NCBI GenBank assembly: GCA_027451985.1 | Contig: DAIDHS010000004.1 | Coordinates: forward strand, 49,362 to 113,361 | DNA length: 64,000 bases | From: Elusimicrobiota bacterium | GTDB lineage: Bacteria; Elusimicrobiota; Elusimicrobia; UBA1565; UBA9628 | Reading direction: 5' to 3' | Shown here: in pieces, positions 35,898 to 44,803 of the stretch | How positions within the stretch are numbered: position 1 is the stretch's first letter | How the letters are laid out: each line of letters starts with the position of its first letter | Program-made: the position numbers and the translations under genes | Notes under the pieces: generated by a model | The model's database searches: none | What the model was told of the DNA's origin: nothing | The model's input: the letters and a program-made list of their open reading frames with translations, nothing else

Positions 35898-38263
35898 CCT
35901 GCGGAAGCCGGCCCGGCCGGCGGAGGGGCACCCGCGTCCTTAAGGGCCTGCGCGTCGTCCTTGGACACGGGGATGAGGTTGCGGCACTTGGGAAATCCCG
36001 GGCAGGTCAGGAAGAACCCGCGCTTGCCCTGGCGCAGCATCATGAAGCGCCCGCACTTTTGGCACTGACGCTTGGTGAGGACCGGCCGCGAGCCTTCGAT
36101 TTTCTTCCCCTCGGCGTCCAAGGAGAAGGTGTTGCGGCAGGCGGGATAGCCCGAGCAGGCCAAAAAGCGCCCTTTACGGCCGGTGCGAATGACCATGGGT
36201 TTGCCGCAGAGGTCGCACTTCTCGTCGGTCGGCTCGGGCACATCCGCGGCGCCGTCGGCGTTCAGGCGAATCTTCCCCTTGCATTTGGGGAAAGTCGAGC
36301 AGGACAAGTACTTCCCGAAGCGGCTCTCGCGGATGAGCATGGGCTCGCCGCACACGGGGCACTTCTGGTCCGACATTTTGGGCTCGGGACGGACCACGGC
36401 CATGTGCTCGGAGGCCGACTTCATGGACTCGGAGAACGGGCCGTAGAAGTCCTTGACCACCTTGGTCCACTCGTCCTTGCCCTCGGCGATGGCGTCCAAC
36501 TTTTCCTCGACCTCGGCGGTGTAGGTGAGGCTGACGATTCCCTCGAAATGCTTTTTCAGGCTCTCGGTGACCAGGATGCCGAGCTCGCTGGGCAAAAGCC
36601 GGCGGTCCTTGGGGTTGCGGCGCACGTAGCCGCGCCCGACGATGGTCTTGATGGTGGGCGCGTAGGTCGAAGGACGGCCGATGCCGTGCTTTTCCATGGC
36701 CTTGATGAGGCTGGCCTCGTTGTAATAAGGAGGCGGGCTGGTGCGGTGCTCTTCCTTAATAAAGCGCTCGACCGCCAGGGCGTCGCCTTCCTTCAAGTCG
36801 GTCGGGATAGCCGCCTTCTCCTCCCCCTCTCCCTCGTCTCCGTCCTCCTTCTCGTTTTCTTCCTCCGAAGAGATGGCGTAAACCTTGAGGAATCCCTCGA
36901 ACTTCATCGCGCGGCCGGAAGCGCGCCACAGGGACTGCGGGCCCTCGACGTCCACGGAGACCGTGTCGTAGACCGCCTCGGCCATCTGGCTGGCGGCAAA
37001 GCGCTTCCAGATGAGATCGTAGAGCCTGTGCTGCTCGGGGGAGAGATACTTGCGCAGGGACTCGGGCGTGCGCGCAATGCTCGTTGGACGCACGGCCTCG
37101 TGTGCCTCCTGCGCGCCGCGAGACTTGGTCTGGTACTTGGGCGGCTCGGCCGGCACGTAGCGCGGACCGAAGCGCTCCTTCAAATAGCCCGCGGCTTCCG
37201 CGGCCGCGATTTCGGAGACCGCGAAGGAGTCCGTCCTCATGTAGGTGATGAGGCCGACGGGCTCGTCCGCGCCGATGTCTACGCCTTCGTAGAGCGACTG
37301 TGCGATGCGCATGGTCCGATCGGAGACGAACCCCAGCTTCTGCGACGCCGCCTGCTGCAGGAGGCTCGTGGAAAAAGGCGGCGGCGGGCGCCGGCGGGCT
37401 TCCTTGCGCTCAACGGCCTTGACCCTCAGGCCGCCCCCGGAGAGCGCCTGCTCGACCGAGTCCACGTCCGCCTGCGTCTTCAAGACGGTCTGGCGCACGC
37501 GGTAATCCTCGGCGAAAAGGGCGTAGGTCTTCTGCGTTTCGACCTTCTCGCCCTTGAACTCGATGAGGCGGCACTCAAAGGGCGCGCTGTCTTCCTTGCG
37601 GCAGAGCGCCGCGGCGGTCCAGAAGGTCTCCGACTGGAAGTCCTTGATCTCCTTGTCCCTCTCGGTCAAAAAGCGGACGGCCACGGACTGCACCCGGCCG
37701 GCGGAGAGACCGCGCTGGATTTTGGCCCACAAGAGCGGCGAGAGGGTGTAGCCCACCAGGCGGTCGATGACGCGGCGGGCCTGCTGGGCTTGGACCAGTC
37801 CCAAGTCGATGGCGCGCGGCGACTCGAGCGCGTGCGCCACGGCTTGGGGCGTGATTTCGTGGAAAGCGATGCGGCGGATGCGTTCGGGCGGCAAGCCCAA
37901 GAGTTCCGAGAGGTGCCACGCGATGGCTTCTCCCTCGCGGTCGGGGTCGGTCGCCAGGTAGACGTAGGAAGACTTCTCGACCAATGGCTTGAACTCGGCC
38001 AGGATCTTCTTGGCCCGCGGCAAAAGCACGTACTCCGGCGCGAAGCCCTTCTTGACGTCGACGCCCATCTTGCGCACCGGTAGATCTCGGACGTGGCCGT
38101 AGGAGCTGCGCACCACGTAGCCGTTCTTGAGGAAACGGGCGATGGTGCGCTCCTTGGCAGGCGACTCGACCACGACCAAGGCGGCGCCGGATTTTTTGGC
38201 TGCGGATTTGGCCGCGGGCCCGGCTTTTTTCTCCGGCGCGGCCTTAGCGGATTTTTTTGGCAT
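35894..38263 (-). CDS. topA: DNA topoisomerase I
   Basis: Relaxes negative supercoils with a transient 5'-phosphotyrosine link. It is 789 aa. The N-terminus has a 28-residue Lys/Ala tract before the TOPRIM domain (LVVVESPAKERTIARFL, YLATDPDREGEAIAWHL). The catalytic Tyr is in GLITYMRTDSFAVS. Three C-terminal zinc ribbons (CPVCGEP, CDLCGKP and CQKCGRF, each followed by a CSxxP-type knuckle) complete the protein. It overlaps dprA by 20 bases; topA-dprA linkage is common. Confidence 0.96.
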   Translation of the reverse strand: MPKKSAKAAPEKKAGPAAKSAAKKSGAALVVVESPAKERTIARFLKNGYVVRSSYGHVRDLPVRKMGVDVKKGFAPEYVLLPRAKKILAEFKPLVEKSSYVYLATDPDREGEAIAWHLSELLGLPPERIRRIAFHEITPQAVAHALESPRAIDLGLVQAQQARRVIDRLVGYTLSPLLWAKIQRGLSAGRVQSVAVRFLTERDKEIKDFQSETFWTAAALCRKEDSAPFECRLIEFKGEKVETQKTYALFAEDYRVRQTVLKTQADVDSVEQALSGGGLRVKAVERKEARRRPPPPFSTSLLQQAASQKLGFVSDRTMRIAQSLYEGVDIGADEPVGLITYMRTDSFAVSEIAAAEAAGYLKERFGPRYVPAEPPKYQTKSRGAQEAHEAVRPTSIARTPESLRKYLSPEQHRLYDLIWKRFAASQMAEAVYDTVSVDVEGPQSLWRASGRAMKFEGFLKVYAISSEEENEKEDGDEGEGEEKAAIPTDLKEGDALAVERFIKEEHRTSPPPYYNEASLIKAMEKHGIGRPSTYAPTIKTIVGRGYVRRNPKDRRLLPSELGILVTESLKKHFEGIVSLTYTAEVEEKLDAIAEGKDEWTKVVKDFYGPFSESMKSASEHMAVVRPEPKMSDQKCPVCGEPMLIRESRFGKYLSCSTFPKCKGKIRLNADGAADVPEPTDEKCDLCGKPMVIRTGRKGRFLACSGYPACRNTFSLDAEGKKIEGSRPVLTKRQCQKCGRFMMLRQGKRGFFLTCPGFPKCRNLIPVSKDDAQALKDAGAPPPAGPASAG

Positions 38264-39161
38264 AGCGTTGTCCAGGTAGGGATTGAATCAAATCTTTGAG
38301 CTCCATGTGAAACAGGGGCGCCGATAAATCGGCCGGGCCCAGACCGGCCCCCGCGCACAAATCCTCCAGGCTCCGCTCCTCAGACCCCAGCATCTCCCAA
38401 ATCCTTCGCTCGATTGCCGAGAGGCCCGGAGCGGATTGCGCCGCCGCGGGTCCCTGCGCGGACGCCCGCGCCGGTCCTTTCCGAAGCCCGGGCGGCATGT
38501 CCTCCAGGAGGTCGTCCAGACATCGCACGGGCTTGGCCCCTTCGCGCATCAAGAGATACGGCGCCTCGCTTAGGGGCGAATCCGCCGGGCCCGGCACCGC
38601 GAAGACTTCGCGTCCTTGAGCAAGGGCCAGCCGCGCGGTGATGAGCGAGCCCGACTTGGCCCGGCCCTCCACCACGACCGCGCCCCAGCACAGGCCCGCG
38701 ACGATGCGGTTGCGCCTGGGAAAGTTGCCTGGCAAAGGCGGCGTGCCGGGTTCGAACTCGCTCAAGAGGCAGCCGCCGCTCTCCACGATCCGCCGGGCCA
38801 GAGGCTTGTTCTCCTCCGGATAGATGCGGTCGAGGCCCGAGCCCAGCACGGCCCAAGTCTTACCGCCGGCCTCGAGCGCGCCCGCGTGGGCCTCCGCGTC
38901 GATGCCCGCGGCCAAACCGCTGACTACGGCCAAGCCCCGCGCGGCGGCCTCGCGGGCCAGGGCTCGGGCCATGCGGCGCCCGTAGGCGCTCGGCCTTCGC
39001 GAACCCACCAGCGCCAAGGCCGGCGTGCCGTCCGGAGGAAAACCCAGGGCGTAGAGCTTCTCAGGACGCTCCGGCAGGCTGCGCAGGAGATCGGGATAAT
39101 CCTTTTCCCGGAGAACGGCGGGCGGGCCCGCAATGTCCCGGGCGGGGGATGGGACGCTCAC
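38244..39161 (-). CDS. dprA: DNA processing protein DprA
   Basis: Binds incoming single-stranded DNA and loads RecA during natural transformation. It is 305 aa. The Rossmann domain has LALVGSRRPSAYGRRMA, VVSGLAAGIDAEAHAGAL, AVLGSGLDRIYPEEN, GNFPRRNRIVAGLC and KSGSLITARLALAQGR. A C-terminal winged-helix-like domain (about residues 240-300) follows. GTG start in a GTGA overlap with the HTH gene. With comM two genes upstream, this supports competence. Confidence 0.95.
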   Translation of the reverse strand: MSVPSPARDIAGPPAVLREKDYPDLLRSLPERPEKLYALGFPPDGTPALALVGSRRPSAYGRRMARALAREAAARGLAVVSGLAAGIDAEAHAGALEAGGKTWAVLGSGLDRIYPEENKPLARRIVESGGCLLSEFEPGTPPLPGNFPRRNRIVAGLCWGAVVVEGRAKSGSLITARLALAQGREVFAVPGPADSPLSEAPYLLMREGAKPVRCLDDLLEDMPPGLRKGPARASAQGPAAAQSAPGLSAIERRIWEMLGSEERSLEDLCAGAGLGPADLSAPLFHMELKDLIQSLPGQRYAKKIR

Positions 39162-39553
39162 AGAAGCTCCTCAGAAATCTGCGGCCGGAGCGGCACCACG
39201 GCGGGGCGCGGCGCGGGTCGAGATTGCACGGCCGAAGCGGCTGGTTTGGCAGGCGCCTGGCGCGCGAAAGCGCCTAAATCCGGCTCACGCCACAATGATT
39301 CCAGTTCCGCGGGCAGACGGCCGGTCGAAAGAATGAGGCGCACCGGGTCTACGCCCAGAACGGCCGCGAGGCTCCGGAGCACCGCGTCCTCTCCGGGCGG
39401 GCTTCTCTTGCCCGAAAGCACCTTGGAGAAAAACGAGGGATCGAGCCCGACGGCACGGCACAAAGCGCGCAAGCCCAAGCCCCTCTCGGCCATGGCCCCG
39501 CAGATCAAGGATGAAAACGGGGAGGGTTCTGCAAGCTTGCGCGGCCTGTTCAC
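39158..39553 (-). CDS. Small helix-turn-helix (XRE-like) DNA-binding protein
   Basis: 131 aa from the GTG at 39553, set by a GTGA overlap with the comM stop. Residues about 20-75 form an XRE-type HTH (LRALCRAVGLDPSFFSKVLS and GVDPVRLIL). The rest is Ala/Pro-rich without clear fold. It lies between comM and dprA and is coupled to both by four-base overlaps, so it may regulate or assist competence genes (inference). Confidence 0.75.
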   Translation of the reverse strand: MNRPRKLAEPSPFSSLICGAMAERGLGLRALCRAVGLDPSFFSKVLSGKRSPPGEDAVLRSLAAVLGVDPVRLILSTGRLPAELESLWREPDLGAFARQAPAKPAASAVQSRPAPRPAVVPLRPQISEELL

Positions 39554-41106
39554 GGCGCCGCCGCCGAAGAAACTCCGGCGCTCCAATGCTCAAGGCGGCG
39601 GTACTGCATGGCCTCGGCCACGTGCTCGGGGCCGACGTCCTCGGCCCCGGCCAAATCCGCGATGGTCCGGCATACGCGCAAAATCCTGTCGAGGCCGCGG
39701 GCGGAGATCCCGCTCTTGGCTTCGGCGCGGCGCAGCAGCTCCAAGGCGCCCGCACCAGGCCGGCACAAGCGCCGCGTTTGCGCGGGAGAAATGCGCGCGT
39801 TCAAGCCGCCCGAGGAGCCGCCCAGACGATCGCCCTGGCGCCGGCGCGCGGCCAGGACGCGCCCGGCGACCGTGGCCGAGGTTTCCGCGGCCGAGGAGCC
39901 CGCGCCGCCGGCCCAGTCCTCGAAGGGAAGAGACGAGAGTTCGACCTGCAAATCGATGCGATCCATGAGCGGCCCGGAAAAGCGGGACAAATAACCCTCG
40001 AGCACTTTGGGGCCGCAGCGGCACTCCCGCCTGGGATGGCCCCGCCAGCCGCACGGGCAGGGGTTGGCCGCGGCAGCCAAAATGAAGCGCGCGGGGTACT
40101 CGTGGATTTCCTTCGCGCGGGAAATCGTCACGCGGCCCTCCTCCAGAGGCTGGCGCAACGCCTCCAGAACCCGGCGATCGAACTCGGGCAGCTCGTCCAA
40201 AAATAAGACCCCCCCGTGGGCCAGGGAAATCTCGCCGGGCCGCGCCGAGGGCCCGCCGCCCACCAGCGCGGCCACGGAGGCCGAATGGTGCGGCGCGCGA
40301 AAGGGGCGCCTGCGCACGAGCCCGCGCATGGCCCCGGCGCGTGACAAAGAATGAATGCGCGTCGCCTCCAGGCTCTCGTTCTCATCCATGGAGGGCAAGA
40401 GGCCCGGCAGCCGCCGGGCCAGCATGGATTTTCCCACCCCCGGCGGACCAACGAAAAGAATGTTGTGGCCGCCCGCGGCCGCGATTTCAAGCGCGCGCTT
40501 GGCCAGACTCTGGCCTTTGACCTCGGATAAGTCGGGAGCGGAAGGCTCGGGTTCCCCAGTAGCCGTCGTCGGACGCGCGGCATCCGCGAGGCGCCCCTCT
40601 CCGCCTAAGAAATCCGCCAGCTGTCGCAGCGTGGCGGCGCCCATCACCTTCATGCCAGACGCCGCGGCCTCCCCCAAGTTTTCTTCCGGAACCACCATCG
40701 CCTCGTAGCCGCGGCTTTTGGCCTCAAGCGACATGGCCAGCACTCCCGGGACGGGACGCAATCCTCCGTCCAAGGCCAGTTCGCCCGCGAAGCAGAAGCG
40801 TTCGGCCCACCCTCCGGCCCTCAGTTGGCCGGAAGCCGACAAAATCGCCAGGGCGATGGGCAAATCGAAGTGGGTTCCCTCCTTGCGGGACTGCGCCGGC
40901 GCGAGGTTGACCGTGATGCGCTTTTGCGGAAATTGGAAGCCCGAGTTGCGCACGGCGGCGATGACCCGCTCGCGCGACTCCCGCACGGCGCTATCCGGCA
41001 GGCCCACGGTCGCGTAGGCCGGCAGGCCGTTGGCCACGTCGAGTTCAACGAGAACGGAGTAGCCGTCGATGCCCCGCAGTCCCATGGAGTAGACGCGGGA
41101 GAGCAC
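39550..41106 (-). CDS. comM: ComM/YifB family Mg-chelatase-like AAA+ ATPase
   Basis: Hexameric helicase for branch migration of transforming DNA. It is 518 aa, GTG start. The N-terminal Lon-fold domain has DGYSVLVELDVANGLPAY and ITVNLAPAQSRKEGTHFDLP. The AAA+ core has Walker A LFVGPPGVGKSMLARRLPG and Walker B GVLFLDELPEF, plus ARFILAAAANPCPCG. The C-terminal part has VLAARRRQ and SARGLDRILRVCRTIADL. It begins three bases after the sensor kinase stop. Confidence 0.95.
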   Translation of the reverse strand: MLSRVYSMGLRGIDGYSVLVELDVANGLPAYATVGLPDSAVRESRERVIAAVRNSGFQFPQKRITVNLAPAQSRKEGTHFDLPIALAILSASGQLRAGGWAERFCFAGELALDGGLRPVPGVLAMSLEAKSRGYEAMVVPEENLGEAAASGMKVMGAATLRQLADFLGGEGRLADAARPTTATGEPEPSAPDLSEVKGQSLAKRALEIAAAGGHNILFVGPPGVGKSMLARRLPGLLPSMDENESLEATRIHSLSRAGAMRGLVRRRPFRAPHHSASVAALVGGGPSARPGEISLAHGGVLFLDELPEFDRRVLEALRQPLEEGRVTISRAKEIHEYPARFILAAAANPCPCGWRGHPRRECRCGPKVLEGYLSRFSGPLMDRIDLQVELSSLPFEDWAGGAGSSAAETSATVAGRVLAARRRQGDRLGGSSGGLNARISPAQTRRLCRPGAGALELLRRAEAKSGISARGLDRILRVCRTIADLAGAEDVGPEHVAEAMQYRRLEHWSAGVSSAAAP

Positions 41107-41109
41107 TCG

Positions 41110-42510
41110 CTAGTCCTCCACGCCCAGGGGCCCGCCGAAATGAAGGGACGCCTCGCCGACAGGGCTTTCCTGGCCCGGCACGGGCAACGGCAAGCTGAAG
41201 TAGAAGCGGCTGCCCTTCTGCGGTTCGGACTCGAGCCACAGCCGCCCACCATGCTTGGCGACGATTTCACGCACGATGGCCAAGCCCAGGCCCGTGCCCG
41301 GCACGCCCAAATCGGCGCTGGCCTGGGAGCGGTAAAATTTTTCAAAGACCCGCTCCTTCTCCTCCGGAGGGATGCCCACGCCCGTGTCCGAGATGCAGAT
41401 GACGATTTCCTGGCCCTGCCTTTGGGCGCGAATCTTGACTTGGCCGCGCGGCGGCGTGAACTTGATGGCGTTGGACAAAAGATTGTCCACCGCGAGGGAA
41501 ATCCAGCGCGGATCTCCAGAAACGCCGGGCAGGGACTCCTCGATTTCGCACAGAAGCTCGACTTCGCGTTTCTCGGCCTCCAAAAACTGGGACTCGGCGC
41601 TGGCGCGCAGGGCCTTCGCCAAATCAAAGGAGCGCCTGGACATCTTGGCTCCCGCCTCCAGCTTCGAGAGGTCCAGGATGTCCGCGACCAGCATTTCCAG
41701 GCGTTTTGCCGCGTTGATGGACATTTTCACGAATTTTTTCTGCTGCTCCGACAAATCCCCGGCCTCGCCGTCGAGCATGAGCATCAAGAAGCCCAAGATG
41801 GTCGTCAGCGGCGTCTTGAACTCGTGGCTGACGGTCGAGATGAACTCATCCTTGATACGATTGGACTTCTTCAATTGTTCCGCCGTTTCCGACAGGTGCC
41901 GCGTGATCACGGCGGCCTCGACCACGGCCGCGGCCTCGCCCGCGATGAGCAATCCCCAGTCCACGTGCTTCTGGCTGAAATAATCCTTGCGGAAGCTCCC
42001 CACGCGCATGACGCCGATGGTCTTCTCTCCGCAGCGCAAAGGCAGAACCATCAGCGAACGGATGTCCCAGAGCTTGGCGTAGCGCGAAATGACGTCGGGG
42101 TCGTTCTGGGCGTCGCCGGTCAGGAAGGGCTGGCCGCTCTTGAAGACCCGCGCGGAAGAGTGCTCTCCGTTCTCGATGGGAATGCGGTAGAACATACCCT
42201 CCTTTTCCTCAATCCCGTAGGCACCAGGCTGGACGACCAGTTCCTTGCCCTCGGCGTCGGGCAGCAAAAAAGCCACCAAATCCGCCTCGAGGTACTTGGC
42301 CAGAATGGCGACCAAAGCAGCCAGGATGGACTCCGTCTGTGTCCCTGGAGCTCCGAATGTCTGGGCCAGATCGTCCAGCGGCCGCAGACCGCGCTGGCGC
42401 GGATTGGGCGTCTTCTCGGATGATTTCCCGCGAGAAAAAGCGAAGGTGGCGGCCGCGGCGGCCGCAGCCGAAGCCAGGCAGGCGGCGGCGAATGCAATGG
42501 GATTAGTCAT
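41110..42510 (-). CDS. Membrane-anchored GAF-domain sensor histidine kinase
   Basis: 466 aa from the ATG at 42510, which overlaps the upstream TAA. One N-terminal membrane helix (about residues 3-22) is followed by a GAF domain (about 50-210). The HisKA H-box is FISTVSHEFKTPLTTILGF. The HATPase domain has N-box DNLLSNAIKFTP, G1 CISDTGVGIPPEE and G2 GTGLGLAIVREIV. No cognate regulator is adjacent; the lone receivers at 20301-20663 and 25949-26763 are candidates. Its coupling to the DnaA-like ATPase gene hints at shared function. Confidence 0.9.
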   Translation of the reverse strand: MTNPIAFAAACLASAAAAAAATFAFSRGKSSEKTPNPRQRGLRPLDDLAQTFGAPGTQTESILAALVAILAKYLEADLVAFLLPDAEGKELVVQPGAYGIEEKEGMFYRIPIENGEHSSARVFKSGQPFLTGDAQNDPDVISRYAKLWDIRSLMVLPLRCGEKTIGVMRVGSFRKDYFSQKHVDWGLLIAGEAAAVVEAAVITRHLSETAEQLKKSNRIKDEFISTVSHEFKTPLTTILGFLMLMLDGEAGDLSEQQKKFVKMSINAAKRLEMLVADILDLSKLEAGAKMSRRSFDLAKALRASAESQFLEAEKREVELLCEIEESLPGVSGDPRWISLAVDNLLSNAIKFTPPRGQVKIRAQRQGQEIVICISDTGVGIPPEEKERVFEKFYRSQASADLGVPGTGLGLAIVREIVAKHGGRLWLESEPQKGSRFYFSLPLPVPGQESPVGEASLHFGGPLGVED

Positions 42511-44182
42511 GGTTCTCCAGAGACAGGTCAAGATGGGCGTTTAAAAACGGCGCCGAACCGGCGATCTCATCGTGCGCAATCCAGGCCGCGCGCACGCCGG
42601 CGGCGCGCAGCACATGGAGCACCGCATGGCGGAACTCCGCGGCCCTGGTGAAGAGCGGCGAGTCCTCCGAGGGGCCAACCACGATCGCGGCCTTGGCGGC
42701 TTCCTGAAGGCAAGCGCGTCCCATCTCGAAGGGCGTGCCCTGCGAGGCGTCGTAGGCGCGGCTTAAGACGTGGCGGTAGGCCGTTGAAAAGCCGTAGTGT
42801 CCGGCCGCCTGATAGAAGCGGGCCAGGCACCAAGCCCCCGCGCCCTCGCGGCCCTGCGGGAAGAACAGGGCCAAGCCGGGAGCGTCCGGCCCGGCCGGCG
42901 GCGGGGAAAAGCTCCGGGCCGAGTCGAGCTTCATCGCGTCGGGGACGGGGGTCTTGGCCGCGTCGAAGAGCATGGCGGCCACCTCCGCCTCGGAGCCGCC
43001 GGCGGAGAACTTCGCCCGCACCGTTTTAAAGGCGGCCAGACGCTCGAGGCTCCGAAAGGCCTCGGCGTAGTCGCCCTTGCAAAGCTCCGCGATTTTGGCG
43101 GCCGTCTCCGCGCCCACGTCGAGTCCGCGGCGCTGGAGAAACGACTTGAAAATGTCGCTCTGCACGGCCGCGGCGGGAACTTTCAAATCCACGGCCCAGC
43201 CCTTGGCGAACGAAAGACCCAGGGCCTGCTCCAGCACCGCGAGAGCCTTGGGCGGGTAGAGGGAAGTCGCCGCGATCTGGCATTTCTTCTTCAAGGCGGC
43301 GGCGAAGAGCCGGGCCAGCTCGGACTTATTGCTGTCCGTAATCTGCATCAAGTGGAAATCGTCTATGATGAGCGCCCGCGCTCGTCCCTCCAGCGTCTCG
43401 CGGGAGTAAGGCAAGCCGCCGCCGCGCATGGGGTCCAAGATGTAGGAAAGCTTGAATCCCGTGGTCAGGATGATGCCGTCCGGCCCCAGAGACTGGCTTA
43501 GGCCGGCCGCGATGGCGTGGAGAAAATGAGTCTTGCCCACGCCCGGCGGCCCGAAGAGGAACAGCGGGTTATATAGGGACGCTGGAGAATCCACGACTGA
43601 AGTCGCGGCGGCATGGGCGAAGCGGTTGTAGGGCCCGACCAGGAGAGAATCGAAATTGCGTTCGAAATCGACGGCCGCCTCCACCTTTTCCTCAGTGGGT
43701 GGCCCGGCGCTTTCCGCGGGCGCTTGGGCGAGCTCCGGAGCCGCGGAGAGCACGGGCTCCTGCGACGCCGGTTCAGGCGCGGGTTCCGGGACGGGAAGCG
43801 GGGCCGGCGGCTCAGACTCAATATGAGAAGCCGCAACCTCAATGGAAGGCGGCGCGGCGGGCGCGGGCTCCAGCGCGGGGACGGAGGCTGGCTCCGAAAG
43901 AGACGCCGATTCGGCCGGGATATCCGGTTCCGGAGCGGGAGCCGCGGCCGCGAGTGAATCGAGGAAAGCCGAGAGCGCCGCCTTGTTGGACGCGCTCAAG
44001 GAGCGCACATCAATGCTCCAATTGTAGCCTTCGGGCGTCTTGGTCGACACTGGCCGCCCGCACAAATTGGCGAACTCGCGGATGAGCGCAAGCACGTCCT
44101 GCCGGTGGGCCTTGAGCAAAAGCCGGTGCCGCTTGGGGTTGGCCTCGTCTGCCCGCTCCTGCAGCTCCCATTTCTCCACCAC
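42503..44182 (-). CDS. DnaA-like AAA+ ATPase without DNA-binding domain IV
   Basis: 559 aa. Residues 1-85 are a helical domain (KRHRLLLKAHRQDVLALIRE). About 105 Pro/Ala/Glu-rich residues follow, then a DnaA/Hda-type AAA+ module: FDSLLVGPYNRFAHAAATSV, Walker A LFGPPGVGKTHFLHAIA, Walker B ALIIDDFHLM. DnaA domain IV is absent. The C-terminal ~130 residues form a different helical domain (YRHVLSRAYDASQGTPFEMG). It starts three bases after the small putative BMC cargo gene and overlaps the sensor kinase by eight bases. It is not the replication initiator; its role is unknown. Confidence 0.75.
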   Translation of the reverse strand: MVEKWELQERADEANPKRHRLLLKAHRQDVLALIREFANLCGRPVSTKTPEGYNWSIDVRSLSASNKAALSAFLDSLAAAAPAPEPDIPAESASLSEPASVPALEPAPAAPPSIEVAASHIESEPPAPLPVPEPAPEPASQEPVLSAAPELAQAPAESAGPPTEEKVEAAVDFERNFDSLLVGPYNRFAHAAATSVVDSPASLYNPLFLFGPPGVGKTHFLHAIAAGLSQSLGPDGIILTTGFKLSYILDPMRGGGLPYSRETLEGRARALIIDDFHLMQITDSNKSELARLFAAALKKKCQIAATSLYPPKALAVLEQALGLSFAKGWAVDLKVPAAAVQSDIFKSFLQRRGLDVGAETAAKIAELCKGDYAEAFRSLERLAAFKTVRAKFSAGGSEAEVAAMLFDAAKTPVPDAMKLDSARSFSPPPAGPDAPGLALFFPQGREGAGAWCLARFYQAAGHYGFSTAYRHVLSRAYDASQGTPFEMGRACLQEAAKAAIVVGPSEDSPLFTRAAEFRHAVLHVLRAAGVRAAWIAHDEIAGSAPFLNAHLDLSLENHD

Positions 44183-44185
44183 GGC

Positions 44186-44464
44186 CTATTCTCTCTCCAG
44201 CGCGATGCCCTTTAAGATGAGCCAGTCGAGCACCAGAGGGCTCACGATGGCGTCTTTGGGCACCGCAATCCGGGAAATCCCGGGCTTGATCATGCGCCTG
44301 AACTCATACTCGGAAATGAAGCGCCGACCGCGCGGCTCCGCGTTCGCCGTTCTTTTCTGGACCGGCGCGCTGGGCGCTGCGCTCTGGCCAACGGTCTCTT
44401 TGGCGCCCCCTTCCTTTATAAGATGGGAGACGATGAGCTCGATAAGATCGTCCCGGGTCAGCAC
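44186..44464 (-). CDS. Small putative microcompartment cargo protein
   Basis: 92 aa, GTG start, 12 bases after a BMC-H shell gene. The N-terminus MLTRDDLIELIVSHLIKEGG is an amphipathic helix of the type used as encapsulation peptide. An Ala/Pro linker follows, and then a small domain RFISEYEFRRMI plus RIAVPKDAIVSPLVLDWL. That domain recalls the N-terminal segments of BMC proteins such as EutT/EutQ that read 'LxPSAxDYLxxxGI'. The tripartite layout suggests a luminal cargo of unknown activity. This is inference from pattern, not a search. Confidence 0.6.
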   Translation of the reverse strand: MLTRDDLIELIVSHLIKEGGAKETVGQSAAPSAPVQKRTANAEPRGRRFISEYEFRRMIKPGISRIAVPKDAIVSPLVLDWLILKGIALERE

Positions 44465-44476
44465 GGCTCAAACGCC

Positions 44477-44779
44477 CTAAGAGAGCTTGACGGAGATCCG
44501 ATCGAGGTATTTCTCCAGGTCGTCGTGCGGCCGCGGGATGACGTGCGTGGAGACCAGCTCCCCGACCTTTTGCGCCGCCGAGGCGCCCGCTTCAACAGCC
44601 GCGCGCACCGCGCCGACTTCCCCCCGGCACAAAGTCGTCACTAGACCCGATCCTATTTTCTCGTAGCCCACCAGGCGCACCTTGGCCGCCTTGGCCATGG
44701 CGTCAGAGGCCTCGATCATTCCGGTAAATCCCTTCGTCTCCACCAACCCCAACGCCTCGCGTCCAGACCCTTCCGCCAT
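44477..44779 (-). CDS. BMC-H shell protein (PduA/EutM/CcmK family)
   Basis: Hexamer-forming microcompartment shell protein (100 aa; the second of two adjacent ATGs is chosen because AAGGAG is five bases upstream). One BMC domain: [20 protein letters not shown], pore loop [15 protein letters not shown], and [20 protein letters not shown] with the conserved [14 protein letters not shown] ending. It tiles the flat facets of the shell and its pore passes small metabolites. Confidence 0.96.
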   Translation of the reverse strand: MAEGSGREALGLVETKGFTGMIEASDAMAKAAKVRLVGYEKIGSGLVTTLCRGEVGAVRAAVEAGASAAQKVGELVSTHVIPRPHDDLEKYLDRISVKLS

Positions 44780-44803
44780 CATCTCTCTCCTTTGGCCGGC
44801 AAC

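Noticed and set aside
36059..38083. A 674-codon open frame antisense to topA, and similar long frames antisense to dnaJ, dnaK, the kinase and the S1/P1 nuclease
   Set aside because: They mirror well-conserved genes, have no ribosome sites and no family features. High GC content makes stop codons rare in these frames.
42503..44182. Chromosomal replication initiator DnaA and a nearby origin
   Set aside because: The DNA-binding domain IV is absent, and no dnaN, rpmH, gidA or DnaA-box cluster is visible.
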